From positions 682,001 through 746,000 of the forward strand of contig NZ_LT608327.1 of the NCBI RefSeq assembly GCF_900095705.1: 64,000 nucleotides of DNA, given 5' to 3'. Shown piece by piece: positions 26,628-36,184 of the stretch. Source of the stretch: Fusobacterium massiliense (GTDB lineage: Bacteria > Fusobacteriota > Fusobacteriia > Fusobacteriales > Fusobacteriaceae). The translations under genes were made by a program, and so were the position numbers. How positions within the stretch are numbered: the first letter of the stretch is position 1; the number at the start of each line of letters is the position of its first letter. The notes beneath the pieces were generated by a model. It was not told the origin of the DNA and ran no database searches. It saw only the letters and a program-made list of their open reading frames with translations.

Positions 26628-27617
26628 TTAACCAATATATTTTCTATGTGAAATTTTTACATTATTTTGGCTAACCATTGCATATTGCAAAGTAGTATCT
26701 ATTTTTTGATGTCCTAATAATTGTTGAACTTGTTCTATAGGCATACCCTTATCTATTGCTTTTGTTGCTAAAGTTCGTCTAAATTTATGTGGGTGTACCT
26801 TAGTAATATTTAATTTTTTCCCAAGTTCTCTAAGCATTATTTCAACACCACTAATTTGCAATCTTTTATGTGGCTTTAAAAGAGAAACAAAAAGTGCAGA
26901 ATTATCATCATCTCTTGTTTTCAAATAATTATGCAGATGAATTTTAGTTCTTGCATCAAAATATACCTTTCTTTCTTTATCTCCCTTTCCAAATACAACA
27001 CATTCTCTTCCTTCAAAATCAATATCTTCTATATTTAATTTTACCAATTCTCCAACTCTCATTCCTGTTGAAGCTAAAATATCAATAATAGCTAAATCTC
27101 TCAAAGATTTACAATTATCTCTCATAATTTCCATTGCTTCATCAGAATAAGTTTCTTTTACTACTGTTCCTGTTTTTACTTTATGTATTCTTCTAACAGG
27201 GCTTTTTAAAATATAGTCTTCCTCTTCAAGCCAAGCAAAAAAGCTTGAAAAAATTCTTCTAATATTATCTATTGTTATTTTACTTGCATTTCCTTCTTTT
27301 TGATAATTATCTAAATATTCTCTTAAATCATTTGTTGTAATATGTTTAATAGACTTCTCTATTTTTTTAAATAAGTTTTCTATTGTTGCCTTATAGTATT
27401 TTAATGATTTTCTTGAACAACCTTCAACATGTTTAGCTGATAAAAAAGCTTCTAAATATTCAATATTTTGCTTTTCATCTATATCAGCACCTTCTTTTTT
27501 TACAATTTCTAAATCATATAAATAATGTGCAAGCACCTTATGTAATTTTTCCATTTGACCATTTGTTAATGTTGAAGACATAGCTTGTTTTATGTCTAAA
27601 ATTAAAGTATCTACCAT
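26628..27617 (-). CDS. XerC/D-like tyrosine recombinase within the type I R-M locus
   Basis: This 329-residue site-specific recombinase has an N-terminal SAM-like core-binding domain (SRKSLKYYKATIENLF). The catalytic domain carries ASTGMRVGELVKL (Arg), HPHKFRRTLATKA (His/Arg), QLLGHQKIDTTLQYAMV (His, Tyr) and a probable Lys in VFGKGDKERKV. All six positions look intact. ATG 27617 follows AGGAGG. Recombinases inside type I loci often invert hsdS segments to change specificity, but no second hsdS piece is seen here. It could instead be a stray integrase. No phage genes are near. Confidence 0.9.
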   Translation of the reverse strand: MVDTLILDIKQAMSSTLTNGQMEKLHKVLAHYLYDLEIVKKEGADIDEKQNIEYLEAFLSAKHVEGCSRKSLKYYKATIENLFKKIEKSIKHITTNDLREYLDNYQKEGNASKITIDNIRRIFSSFFAWLEEEDYILKSPVRRIHKVKTGTVVKETYSDEAMEIMRDNCKSLRDLAIIDILASTGMRVGELVKLNIEDIDFEGRECVVFGKGDKERKVYFDARTKIHLHNYLKTRDDDNSALFVSLLKPHKRLQISGVEIMLRELGKKLNITKVHPHKFRRTLATKAIDKGMPIEQVQQLLGHQKIDTTLQYAMVSQNNVKISHRKYIG

Positions 27618-27658
27618 TTTTATTCCTCCTAAAATATTATACTTTAATTTTATCATAT

Positions 27659-28360
27659 TCATATTTGTAAATTTGATGAATTTTTAAATCCTAAAATTCT
27701 CTTTTTTTCTTCCTCTATCAATGGTTCTACTAAAGATATGAAAGTTTCAATATCTTGATTTCTTAAAATACTCATATATTTTGCTCTATTTTCTACTGTA
27801 ATAACAAAAGGAGTTAAGTTATTTTCTAACATTAAAGCAAGCATAATTAATCTTCCTGTTCTTCCATTCCCATCAGAAAAAGGATGTATTCTCTCAAATT
27901 TTATATGATATTCAAGAATTATTTTTAATTTTTCTCTATCAGAATAAGATTTTTTCAATTGAAAATTCATATTTTCAAACCATTCATTCATTTTATATGG
28001 AGTTTCACTTGGACTTGCTGTTTCAAAATTTGCTCCTCTTATATAGTTATAATCAGTTTTAAAATTTCCAGCATTATGATTTAATCTATTCAATAAAATT
28101 TTGTTAATTTCTTTTATCATATAAATATCTATTGTATTATTCTGTAATTCAGCTAGTAAAAATTTTAAAGCATCTGAATGTTTTAAAACTTCTAAAAATT
28201 CTCTCTTAGACATTGCATTGGGAATAATATCATCTAAAATAATAGTTGCAGTTTCATTTAATGTTAATGTATTTCCTTCAATTGCATTTGAATGATAAGT
28301 TATCCTTATATTTAAATCTTCTATATAGTCTTTAAAGAAGTTAGTTAATAAATTAAACAC
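27659..28360 (-). CDS. Fic-domain protein with N-terminal inhibitory motif
   Basis: This 233-residue Fic/DOC protein has the full active loop HPFSDGNGRTGR (159-170) needed for AMP transfer. An N-terminal inhibitory motif SNAIEG (24-29) matches the [S/T]xxxE[G/N] pattern that makes class II Fic proteins self-restrained. Such enzymes modify proteins, often GyrB or ParE in toxin families; the target here is unknown. It begins with GTG 28360 after GGAG and sits between hsdS and the recombinase gene, with a 41-bp gap to the latter. Fic genes inside type I R-M loci recur in bacteria. Confidence 0.9.
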   Translation of the reverse strand: MFNLLTNFFKDYIEDLNIRITYHSNAIEGNTLTLNETATIILDDIIPNAMSKREFLEVLKHSDALKFLLAELQNNTIDIYMIKEINKILLNRLNHNAGNFKTDYNYIRGANFETASPSETPYKMNEWFENMNFQLKKSYSDREKLKIILEYHIKFERIHPFSDGNGRTGRLIMLALMLENNLTPFVITVENRAKYMSILRNQDIETFISLVEPLIEEEKKRILGFKNSSNLQI

Positions 28361-28465
28361 CTTTAACTCCTTTATTTATCGTAGTTTTATAAGGTTTTAA
28401 AATAATTGCTGAAATGATAAATTTCAATAAGTAGTGGAGTCTTTTTGAAATATTTTTATGAAAAA

Positions 28466-29569
28466 TTAATTATCAAAATATTTAGATATTAAACTATCAT
28501 ATAAATTTTGAGCTATTTCTATAGATTTTTCAATTTCAAATTTCAATTTTTCAATTTTTTCTACTTTTTCAGCAAATTTATTTTGTAATTCTATTGGAGG
28601 TAATATTATAGAAAAATCTTCTAATTCTTTTGCATTAATATTTGCCATTCCAACAATATTTTTAGCTTTATTGTATAATAGTTTTTTCATAAATTCACTA
28701 TTCATAAAAAATAATAAAAATTTAGAATGAATTAGATTAGAAGGTTTTATTCTTATTAGATAACCAGCAAAAGCCATAGGAATATCTAAATTAAATAAAC
28801 CTGTCTTTCCTACTAACTCTTTACTGTTAGTTCTATTAAATAATAATTCCCCTTTTTTTAATAAAAATTTTTCTTTTTCACTATCACTAAGTTCTATATA
28901 TTTTAAATCCTTATAATCCATTTCACCAGAATATGTTATATTATTCATTCTTAAAATAGGAAATTCACCTACTATAGAAGTTGCCTTTTTACTAGTTCCA
29001 TATTGAGTTTGTACGACTTCTCCTAATTTTTTAATTTCCCAATTTTTATCATTAGTTTTTATATCACCAAACATCATAGTAAATAAAGATTTGTTAAAAT
29101 TAGATAAAAGATTTATTTTTTTTTCATACATATCTAAAACTTCTTTTAAAGTATCTAGTTTCTTAACAATTTTATTTTGGATTTCTATTGTTGGTAAATC
29201 TAAAACAGGATTTATAAGGTTTTCTAATTTTATGTATTTTATTACTCCACCTATTGATACAGAACGCAAGGTTTCTAAATATTTATCTAAAAAATAGTAA
29301 ATATATTTTATATTAACTTTTAGATTTTCTTTTTTTGTTAAAATATATGTTCGTTGATAGGCATTAAATTTCCCATAAAAATATTTTACATTTAAATTTC
29401 CATTCCCAGCAACTAAAACTGCTTCATCATCATAAGCATATGTATCTATTTTAAAAGTTTCTTCTGATGTTGTAAAAAATGGATATTTTCCTTTGTTATT
29501 AGCAGCATTAGCATCTAACTTTCCAGTTTTTATATTTACTAGTTCACCTAATTTTACTTTATTCTTCAT
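28466..29569 (-). CDS. hsdS: Type I restriction enzyme specificity subunit S
   Basis: This 367-residue protein has two target-recognition domains. The first runs from KVKLGELVNIKTGKL and the second from WEIKKLGEVVQTQYG. Each is followed by a conserved helical spacer (PTIEIQNKIVKKLDTLKE and PPIELQNKFAEKVEKIEK). It defines the bipartite DNA target of the complex. It overlaps hsdM by 11 bp, so translation is coupled. Each half alone is variable between strains, so the target cannot be predicted here. Confidence 0.93.
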   Translation of the reverse strand: MKNKVKLGELVNIKTGKLDANAANNKGKYPFFTTSEETFKIDTYAYDDEAVLVAGNGNLNVKYFYGKFNAYQRTYILTKKENLKVNIKYIYYFLDKYLETLRSVSIGGVIKYIKLENLINPVLDLPTIEIQNKIVKKLDTLKEVLDMYEKKINLLSNFNKSLFTMMFGDIKTNDKNWEIKKLGEVVQTQYGTSKKATSIVGEFPILRMNNITYSGEMDYKDLKYIELSDSEKEKFLLKKGELLFNRTNSKELVGKTGLFNLDIPMAFAGYLIRIKPSNLIHSKFLLFFMNSEFMKKLLYNKAKNIVGMANINAKELEDFSIILPPIELQNKFAEKVEKIEKLKFEIEKSIEIAQNLYDSLISKYFDN

Positions 29570-31052
29570 CTAGCATCACTTTTAATTCTTTCAACTTTTC
29601 ATCAATAGATTTTGAAAGTTCTTCTAATTTTTCTAAAATAACTTTAGGTTCTTCATATTCAACTTTTTCATAAACAATTTCTTTATATTTATTAATTGAT
29701 AAATCATAGTCATTATCAACTATTTCTTGTTTAGAAACAAAGAAAGATTTATCAGTTCTTTTTCTATCTTTTTCACTTTCTAAGTTAGTAAATCTTTCTA
29801 TAATATCTGGAATATCATTTTCTTCAACAGGATTTCTTTTATCATCAAGTGAATATCCATCAGCTGTCATATCATAAAACCAAACATTATCTGTTCCACC
29901 ATTTCCAGTTTTAGTAAAAATTAAAATACCTGTTGATACCCCAGCATAAGGTTTAAACACTCCACTTGGCATAGAAATAACAGCTTCTAATTGATTATTT
30001 TCAATTAATTCTTTTCTTAAATTTTTATGTGCATTTGAAGCTCCAAACAATACTCCATCAGGAACAATAACAGCTCCTCTTCCTCCTATTTTTAAAAGTC
30101 TTAAAAATAAAGCAATGAATAATAATTCTGTTTTTTTAGTTTTTACTACTCTTGTTAGTGTATTAGAAAGTAGAGATTCATCAACACTTCCCTTAAATGG
30201 TGGATTAGCAAGGATTAATGTATAATCATTTTCTTCACTATAATCTGTTGAAAGTGAATCTATTCTTTTTAATTTAGGTGTTTTCATATCATGAAGTAAT
30301 AAGTTCATTGCTGAAATACCTAACATTGTTGCATCGGTATCATTTCCATGTATCATAGAAGTTGAAAAATATTTCAAAATCTCTGGAGAAGTTGCTAAAA
30401 TATCTCTGAAATTTTTCTTTATATATTCTATTGAACTTACTAAGAATCCAGATGTTCCACAAGCAGGGTCGATTATTTTATCATCAACAGTTGGTTTCAT
30501 AAGTTCAACCATCATATTTATAATATGTTTAGGTGTTCTAAATTGTCCATTTTTACCAGAAGTTGATAATTTAGAAAGTAAATATTCGTATAAATCCCCT
30601 TTAGTATCTTTATCTTCAACCATTTGAGGATTATTAAATATTTCTTCAATAGTATCCATTGTATTTTGTAAAACAGCTGGTGTAGGAACTTTAAAAATAG
30701 CATTTTCCATATATTGAGAAAACACACTATCTTTATCTTCATCTAATTTTTTTATAAATTCAAAAGCTTCATTTCTAACCTTATCGTATAATTGTTTAGG
30801 GTCACCTAATTGTATAAGATTACTCCATCTAATATCTTGATGTTTTTCATCGAAAATAAATTTTTCATCAATATTTCCAAAAATACTTGCAAGTTGTTTT
30901 TCTTTTTCTTTTCTTTGTTCTTCTTGATCTAATCTCTTCATAAAAATAAGATAGGTAAGTTGTTCTATTACATCAACAGGGTTTGTTAAACCGCCAACCC
31001 AGAAATACTCCCACATTCTATCAACTTTGTTTTTAATTTCGCCAGTAATCAT
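29559..31052 (-). CDS. hsdM: Type I DNA methyltransferase subunit M
   Basis: This 497-residue N6-adenine methyltransferase has an N-terminal HsdM helical domain (DRMWEYFWVGGLTNPVDVIE). The AdoMet motif is IIDPACGTSGFLVSS and the catalytic motif IV is LILANPPFKGS. A GQFRTPKHIINMMV segment is also conserved. A C-terminal helical tail (DEKLKELKVMLDEE) probably contacts HsdS. It begins at ATG 31052 with GGAGGGGG upstream and is the first gene of the operon. Confidence 0.95.
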   Translation of the reverse strand: MITGEIKNKVDRMWEYFWVGGLTNPVDVIEQLTYLIFMKRLDQEEQRKEKEKQLASIFGNIDEKFIFDEKHQDIRWSNLIQLGDPKQLYDKVRNEAFEFIKKLDEDKDSVFSQYMENAIFKVPTPAVLQNTMDTIEEIFNNPQMVEDKDTKGDLYEYLLSKLSTSGKNGQFRTPKHIINMMVELMKPTVDDKIIDPACGTSGFLVSSIEYIKKNFRDILATSPEILKYFSTSMIHGNDTDATMLGISAMNLLLHDMKTPKLKRIDSLSTDYSEENDYTLILANPPFKGSVDESLLSNTLTRVVKTKKTELLFIALFLRLLKIGGRGAVIVPDGVLFGASNAHKNLRKELIENNQLEAVISMPSGVFKPYAGVSTGILIFTKTGNGGTDNVWFYDMTADGYSLDDKRNPVEENDIPDIIERFTNLESEKDRKRTDKSFFVSKQEIVDNDYDLSINKYKEIVYEKVEYEEPKVILEKLEELSKSIDEKLKELKVMLDEE

Positions 31053-31129
31053 TTATCCCCCTCCATATTATCAATTTTAATAGTTTGACAAATTATTAAA
31101 ATTTACTTTATTTTTATATAAAATAATAA

Positions 31130-31205
31130 AGTCTCTGACGTCCGTATTAGTTTGAAGAGCCTGTGTTCATTGAGCTCGTAGAACTCATACGGCTGTCAAG
31201 AGACT
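31130..31205. repeat. Palindromic intergenic repeat, copy 6
   Basis: Full-length forward copy upstream of hsdM. Here the tail lies on the right-hand side, ending TATACTTTCCTA at about 31224-31236, showing that either arm can carry the tail. Confidence 0.92.
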
Positions 31206-31247
31206 AATTTTTGCTATTTAATTTTATACTTTCCTAAAATAAAAAGA

Positions 31248-31292
31248 AACACAATAAACAAATTTAGTAAACTAAAATTTATCTATTGTGTT
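31248..31292 (-). terminator. Terminator after yigZ
   Basis: AACACAATA/TATTGTGTT encloses a second small stem (AAATTTAGT/ACTAAAATTT). On the minus strand it is followed by TTCTTTTTATTTT, just after the yigZ stop. Confidence 0.75.
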
Positions 31293-31307
31293 ATATTATA
31301 ACATAAA

Positions 31308-31889
31308 TTAAAAAATATCTAAAATATTAATATACAAATATTTTTTTATATTTTCATAAAAACTTTTATCTATCTTTATTTTTACAATCACCTTATCTAA
31401 AAAAGATTTTTCTACATTATCAACCTCATAATCTTCTAAAACTTTTTCAAATTCAGATAATTTTTCATAAGGCAACTCTAACATAAGATTTATTTTTTCA
31501 ACAAAATCAACTATCTCACTTTCACTTATAGAAAGTTTAGCTCCTTTTGCATAATTTCTTACCAGTCCTCCAGCTCCTAACTTTATTCCACCAAAATACC
31601 TTGTTACAACGACAACCAAATTAGTTACTCCCATATATGTTATTATTTCTCCAATTGGTTTTCCTGCTGTTCCACTAGGCTCTCCATCATCATCAACCTT
31701 AAAAAATTCTAAACCATTGTTAGTTATCTTATATGCCGAACAGTTATGAGTTGCATCTTTATGTTTGTTTTTTATATAATTTATAAAATCTTCTGCTTCT
31801 TCCTTAGTTTGTACTGGTTTTACATACCCTATAAAGCGAGATTTTTTTTCTTCAAATTCTATGTTTGTTTCATTTTTTATTGTTTTCAT
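31308..31889 (-). CDS. yigZ: YigZ/IMPACT-family protein
   Basis: This 193-residue protein belongs to the YigZ/Impact family. It shows KKSRFIGYVKPVQTKEEA, HNCSAYKI, DDGEPSGTAGKPI and VVVTRYFGGIKLGAGGLVRNY, followed by a ferredoxin-like C-terminal domain. The molecular role in bacteria is uncertain; eukaryotic relatives regulate translation. It overlaps comEC by 4 bp (ATGA), so they are coupled. Confidence 0.9.
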   Translation of the reverse strand: MKTIKNETNIEFEEKKSRFIGYVKPVQTKEEAEDFINYIKNKHKDATHNCSAYKITNNGLEFFKVDDDGEPSGTAGKPIGEIITYMGVTNLVVVVTRYFGGIKLGAGGLVRNYAKGAKLSISESEIVDFVEKINLMLELPYEKLSEFEKVLEDYEVDNVEKSFLDKVIVKIKIDKSFYENIKKYLYINILDIF

Positions 31890-33064
31890 TTATTCACCTT
31901 TTGATATTTTTTAACTATAATTACAATACTTATTAATATATAAACATATAGCAATTTTGGGTTGGAGTAAGTTAGAGACATATACGGAACATCTGAAAAT
32001 ACTTTTATTAGATACTCCAATATATAATACAAAACTTTTATAAAAGGACTTAAAATAAAGCCTAAATAAAAATTTTCTAAAAATAATGCTATATAATTTA
32101 ATGAAATATAAAATGTTGCTAAAGGTAGTATTAATAAGTTAGAAAAAATTGATAAGAATGGAATAGTTTCAAAATAATATACTGTAATTGGAGCTAAAAA
32201 TAATTGTATACTGAGAGTAAAAATGAGATAATCTAATACTTTAAATCTTTTTAAATTTATCTTTCTAGCAATCGGATATATGTAAATAATAGAAATCATT
32301 GCTAAGTAAGATAATTGAAATGAAATTGAAAAAATAACTGTTGGATTTATCATAGCAGAAATATAAGCACTAATAAAAAGTGTCTTTTCCATATCCACTT
32401 TTTCGTATAATATTTTTCCAAAAATATAAATAATAACCATTATATATGCCCTAGTAAACGATGGACTTTCCTTTACTGAAAAATAGTATATCGTTGTTGT
32501 TATCAATAAAACTATTTCTATTATTTTTTTATTATTAAAAAATTTTTTAAAGAAAAAATAAAATATACTCACAACTAAGCCAATATGTAAACCAGACATA
32601 GCAAACATATGAGAAAGTCCAATATATCTTATTTTTTCCTGTAAATCTTTTTTTATTCGAGTGTTATCTCCCAATAAAATTGCCCTATTCATATTTTTTA
32701 TGGAATAATAATAATTTTTTTCTAGTCTTTCAAAAACATTTGATAAATACTTTTCAAAAAAATTTCCTTCTATTTTTTGTGATTTTATTTCTTCTAAATT
32801 CAAAAAACTTAAATCGTTATAATATTTTATAGATTGAATCTGATAATATCCTAAATAATGACCATTTTCTTTTAAATTTATTCTGGCATAATATTTTTTT
32901 AAAGGATACTTCCCATTAATTTTTAAAATTTTAGCTTTTCCATCTTCTACATTCAATTCTATTTTATAAACTTCTTTCTGAAAAATTTCTGTTATTCTAA
33001 TTGCTGTAGAAAATCTAAGCATAAAAGCAATAGATAAAAACATAATTATAAATAACTTTTTCAT
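31886..33064 (-). CDS. comEC: ComEC/Rec2-family DNA-uptake channel, short form
   Basis: This 392-residue membrane protein has a Competence domain: IRYIGLSHMFAMSGLHIGLV, then FTRAYIMVIIYIFGKI, and SISFQLSYLAMISIIYIYP. An N-terminal membrane segment and an extracytoplasmic DUF4131-like part precede it. Classical ComEC of 700-800 residues also carries a C-terminal metallo-beta-lactamase-like nuclease, which is absent here. In the family it forms the inner-membrane pore for single-stranded DNA. No other competence gene is beside it. Confidence 0.85.
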   Translation of the reverse strand: MKKLFIIMFLSIAFMLRFSTAIRITEIFQKEVYKIELNVEDGKAKILKINGKYPLKKYYARINLKENGHYLGYYQIQSIKYYNDLSFLNLEEIKSQKIEGNFFEKYLSNVFERLEKNYYYSIKNMNRAILLGDNTRIKKDLQEKIRYIGLSHMFAMSGLHIGLVVSIFYFFFKKFFNNKKIIEIVLLITTTIYYFSVKESPSFTRAYIMVIIYIFGKILYEKVDMEKTLFISAYISAMINPTVIFSISFQLSYLAMISIIYIYPIARKINLKRFKVLDYLIFTLSIQLFLAPITVYYFETIPFLSIFSNLLILPLATFYISLNYIALFLENFYLGFILSPFIKVLYYILEYLIKVFSDVPYMSLTYSNPKLLYVYILISIVIIVKKYQKVNK

Positions 33065-33079
33065 AATCAGTCTCCTGTT

Positions 33080-34408
33080 TTATTTTTTTTCTTCATATTT
33101 ATAATAAAAAATAAAAGAAATCACAAAGAAAAATACAGAGCTCAAAGCAGATAAATAAATTCCACTTTTTTCAACTTTTGAAACTCCACTAGTTATTGCA
33201 GATAGAATGTTAACATCATTTCCCATAACTAATATTATAGGTAAACTTACTATTGAAATCAAAAATGACATCTTCATAAAGAAACCTTGTATTCCAAAAG
33301 ATATACCTTCTATTCTAGCTCCACTTTCTTCACTTATTTGACTACTTATTTCACTAAGCATAGCAGGTGGAAATATAAAAGCTGCTCCAGCTAAAGGTAT
33401 TCCCATCAGACCAAATAAAACAAATCCAAAACTTTCTGGAATAATTTTTCCTAAAAAATATAATAAAAATGTTACAACTATAAGCATAGCTAAGCAATAC
33501 AACATAATTTTTCTGTATCCATATTTTTTAGATAATTTATTTGTTGGATAAAAACAAAGTGCTGACATTCCAAATAGTATTGCAGATGCAAGTGTTATTG
33601 CTTGTTTCCCATAACCCATAATATCTTCAACATAATAATTCATAATTGCTCTTAAATTATTAAATCCTATAAAGAAAAATAACATTCCAAATAAATATAA
33701 AATAAAATTTCTATTTTTTAAAATAATTCCTATTGTATCTTTAAAGCTGACATTTGAAACTTCTCCCGTTGAGTAATCTCTCTCTTTAACAGTAAAAACA
33801 GTTATAGCAAGTCCTATAAAAACTATTACACAAAGAGCTAAAATCATTCCCCTTATTCCAAATTGAACATCATTACCACCAATAGCTTTGATTAACATTC
33901 CTGGAAGTATTATAGCTATTGCTGTATATGACAATCTAAATACAGACTGCCAAGTTGATAAATTTAATCTATCCTCAGCTGTTCTTCCTATTTCTGGAAT
34001 CAATGCATTATATGGTGCTCCAACAATAGTATAAAATGTAAAGAACAAAGATCCAACTATCATCAAATAATAAAAACTTGCTGTATCATTACCTCTTGGT
34101 GGATAAAAGAATGCTATTGTTGACAATATTAAGGGAATTGTCCCTACAGCAACAAAAGGAATTCTTCTTCCATACTTGCTATTAAACTTATCAGAAAGAA
34201 AACCAACCAAAGGATCTGTTATCATATCTACAAATCTAGAAATAGCTAAAGCTAATGAAATAAAAATTGGTGCCATTACTGGCTTTAATCCTGAACTTTC
34301 CGGTGGTAAATAAAAATACAGTATCCACTGTGCAAAAATTTGATCTACTATGGCATAGCTCACTCCTAAAGCATATAGAATTTGTATTTTTGTTGTAAGT
34401 TTTTTCAT
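33080..34408 (-). CDS. GPH/MelB-type sugar:cation symporter (MFS)
   Basis: This 442-residue protein has about 12 membrane helices and the GPH signature segment RFVDMITDPLVGFLSDKFNSKYGRR. Members carry sugars or glycosides with Na+ or H+; the substrate is not evident. ATG 34408 follows AAGGAG, which lies within the stop region of tmcAL, so the two genes are coupled. A nearby alternative start (34414) would overlap the ribosome site. Confidence 0.88.
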   Translation of the reverse strand: MKKLTTKIQILYALGVSYAIVDQIFAQWILYFYLPPESSGLKPVMAPIFISLALAISRFVDMITDPLVGFLSDKFNSKYGRRIPFVAVGTIPLILSTIAFFYPPRGNDTASFYYLMIVGSLFFTFYTIVGAPYNALIPEIGRTAEDRLNLSTWQSVFRLSYTAIAIILPGMLIKAIGGNDVQFGIRGMILALCVIVFIGLAITVFTVKERDYSTGEVSNVSFKDTIGIILKNRNFILYLFGMLFFFIGFNNLRAIMNYYVEDIMGYGKQAITLASAILFGMSALCFYPTNKLSKKYGYRKIMLYCLAMLIVVTFLLYFLGKIIPESFGFVLFGLMGIPLAGAAFIFPPAMLSEISSQISEESGARIEGISFGIQGFFMKMSFLISIVSLPIILVMGNDVNILSAITSGVSKVEKSGIYLSALSSVFFFVISFIFYYKYEEKK

Positions 34409-34410
34409 AA

Positions 34411-35619
34411 TCACTCCTTGTCAATAATTATCGGATAAGAAATAGATTTATAACTACTTTTTATCTGATAAATATTAGAACACATTTCATTGTACTCAAA
34501 TAATTTTAATTCTTCATCACTTAAAATTTCTTTTATATTTCTATTTGATGTAAGAATTTTATTATTTTTATAGACATCTTTTTTCTTTAAATAGTTTAAA
34601 TATTCTTGTCCTTTTTGAGAAAATCCTAAAATTTTTACAAAAGGAATATCTTTTTTTACTCTCTCAGTTATATTTTTATCTAATTTTAATAAAATATGAA
34701 TTAAAATTCTTTGTAATCTTGATACAGTTAATCTCTTTGTAAGAACTTTATTAAAAAATTCATCGAAAGACAAATTTTCTAAACAACACTTATAAATTCT
34801 ATTTTCTAAACCAACTTCCATATCTTGAATATCCTTTAGAGAATCAAAATCTGTTAGAATTTTATATTTTATAATATCATAAAATTTTTTTAAATCTAAA
34901 ATTTTTTCTATATTTTCTTTTAAAACTTCAAAAGAATATATAGGCATAAGCTTTTTTAAATTCTCTAATTCTTCTTTTATTTCTATATTGTTATCTTCTG
35001 AAAAAAATGAAAATAATGTCTTTCTAATATAAGAAGCACTTGCTAAATTATCTATTTCTCCATCATAATAACCAACTTTTTCTCTTTTTATTGTATATGG
35101 AACTATTTTAGAATTAAAAAAGTCTAACGACCTTAGATACTCAAGACCTAAAATGTCGTTGGACTTTAAATTCAAGTTATTAATTGCATTTGAAAAAGCA
35201 TTTGGGTATGATAATCCTTCCTTCAAAAATGATTTTATTTTTTCTTGAAACTCCTTACTATCAGTTTCATATTTTATAGCCATTAATTTTTGAATATCAT
35301 TATTTTCTGAACCAAATACTAATTTATTACAAAAAAGTTTATCTAGAGTTCCAATAGCTCCTCTTGCAAAGAGCTCAGCACTCTGAGTTGAATAAAAAAC
35401 TGGTAACTCTACTACAATATCTAGTCCTTGAGATAAAGCTATTTTTGTTTTCTCAATTTTATTAATCAAAGATGGCTCTCCTCTTTGAACAAAATCTCCA
35501 CTCATAACTGCAATTTTTATATTATTTTGAAAAAGTTTGTTAATCTCGTTAATATGATGTAGATGCCCATTATGAAAAGGATTATATTCAACCACTAAGC
35601 CAACTACATTTTCAAACAT
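34411..35619 (-). CDS. tmcAL: tRNA(Met) cytidine acetate ligase TmcAL
   Basis: This 402-residue enzyme activates acetate with ATP and makes N4-acetylcytidine at the wobble base of elongator tRNA(Met). The nucleotidyltransferase motif is VVEYNPFHNGHLHHI (HxGH type), followed by AVMSGDFVQRGEPSLINK, VELPVFYSTQSAELFARGA and LVFGSEN. Length is typical. It starts at ATG 35619 with AAGGAG upstream. Confidence 0.9.
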   Translation of the reverse strand: MFENVVGLVVEYNPFHNGHLHHINEINKLFQNNIKIAVMSGDFVQRGEPSLINKIEKTKIALSQGLDIVVELPVFYSTQSAELFARGAIGTLDKLFCNKLVFGSENNDIQKLMAIKYETDSKEFQEKIKSFLKEGLSYPNAFSNAINNLNLKSNDILGLEYLRSLDFFNSKIVPYTIKREKVGYYDGEIDNLASASYIRKTLFSFFSEDNNIEIKEELENLKKLMPIYSFEVLKENIEKILDLKKFYDIIKYKILTDFDSLKDIQDMEVGLENRIYKCCLENLSFDEFFNKVLTKRLTVSRLQRILIHILLKLDKNITERVKKDIPFVKILGFSQKGQEYLNYLKKKDVYKNNKILTSNRNIKEILSDEELKLFEYNEMCSNIYQIKSSYKSISYPIIIDKE

Positions 35620-35631
35620 ATTAACTCCTTG

Positions 35632-36165
35632 TTATTTCTTTAATTCTTTATATATTCTAATAGCTCCTTGAATATATGCTTTTTGTGATGTATAGTCATT
35701 AGGATATTCTGTTCTTGCATACTCTTGGATTTTTTCTAACTCTTTTTGAGCTATTCCAGATTCAGAAACTATATTTTCTATTTCTTCTTTATTCTTCTTA
35801 TTTTCGTTTTCAATTTTTTGTTGAACTGCAAGTTGTTCTTCTTTTATTCTGGTAACTAAATTTTGATAATCTGCAATTTCATCATTAACTCTAGATAATT
35901 GTTTAGGATAGTTTGCTCCATACATAGAAGTTAATCTTTTTACAATTACCTCTTTATCTGTATTAGGTATCCCAGATTTATCTAATCTTTCCATCATCTC
36001 AAAATAAGAATCTTTATACCAATCATAGTTGTCTCTTCTATCTGAACCTGAATAAGTAGAAACAGCTCCACGAATAGCTCTGTCAACATTATCTGGTAGA
36101 TTTTTTGTTTCCGAATAAGTTAAGCTCCCTATAACTAAGAAAGTTGTCAATAATAACTTTTTCAT
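35632..36165 (-). CDS. Exported hypothetical protein with coiled-coil
   Basis: This 177-residue protein has a signal peptide (MKKLLLTTFLVIGSLTYSE) with likely cleavage near TYS-ET. The rest is charged and largely helical; the middle (NDEIADYQNLVTRIKEEQLA onwards) looks like a coiled coil. I recognise no family. It lies 12 bp upstream of tmcAL and 19 bp after gpmA, so all may be one transcript. It is probably periplasmic. Confidence 0.75.
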   Translation of the reverse strand: MKKLLLTTFLVIGSLTYSETKNLPDNVDRAIRGAVSTYSGSDRRDNYDWYKDSYFEMMERLDKSGIPNTDKEVIVKRLTSMYGANYPKQLSRVNDEIADYQNLVTRIKEEQLAVQQKIENENKKNKEEIENIVSESGIAQKELEKIQEYARTEYPNDYTSQKAYIQGAIRIYKELKK

Positions 36166-36184
36166 TTTTATACCTCTCTTTAAA

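Noticed and set aside
26628-27617. Integrase marking a prophage or integrative element
   Set aside because: No phage or conjugation genes, attachment repeats or tRNA target were seen; it sits inside a restriction locus.
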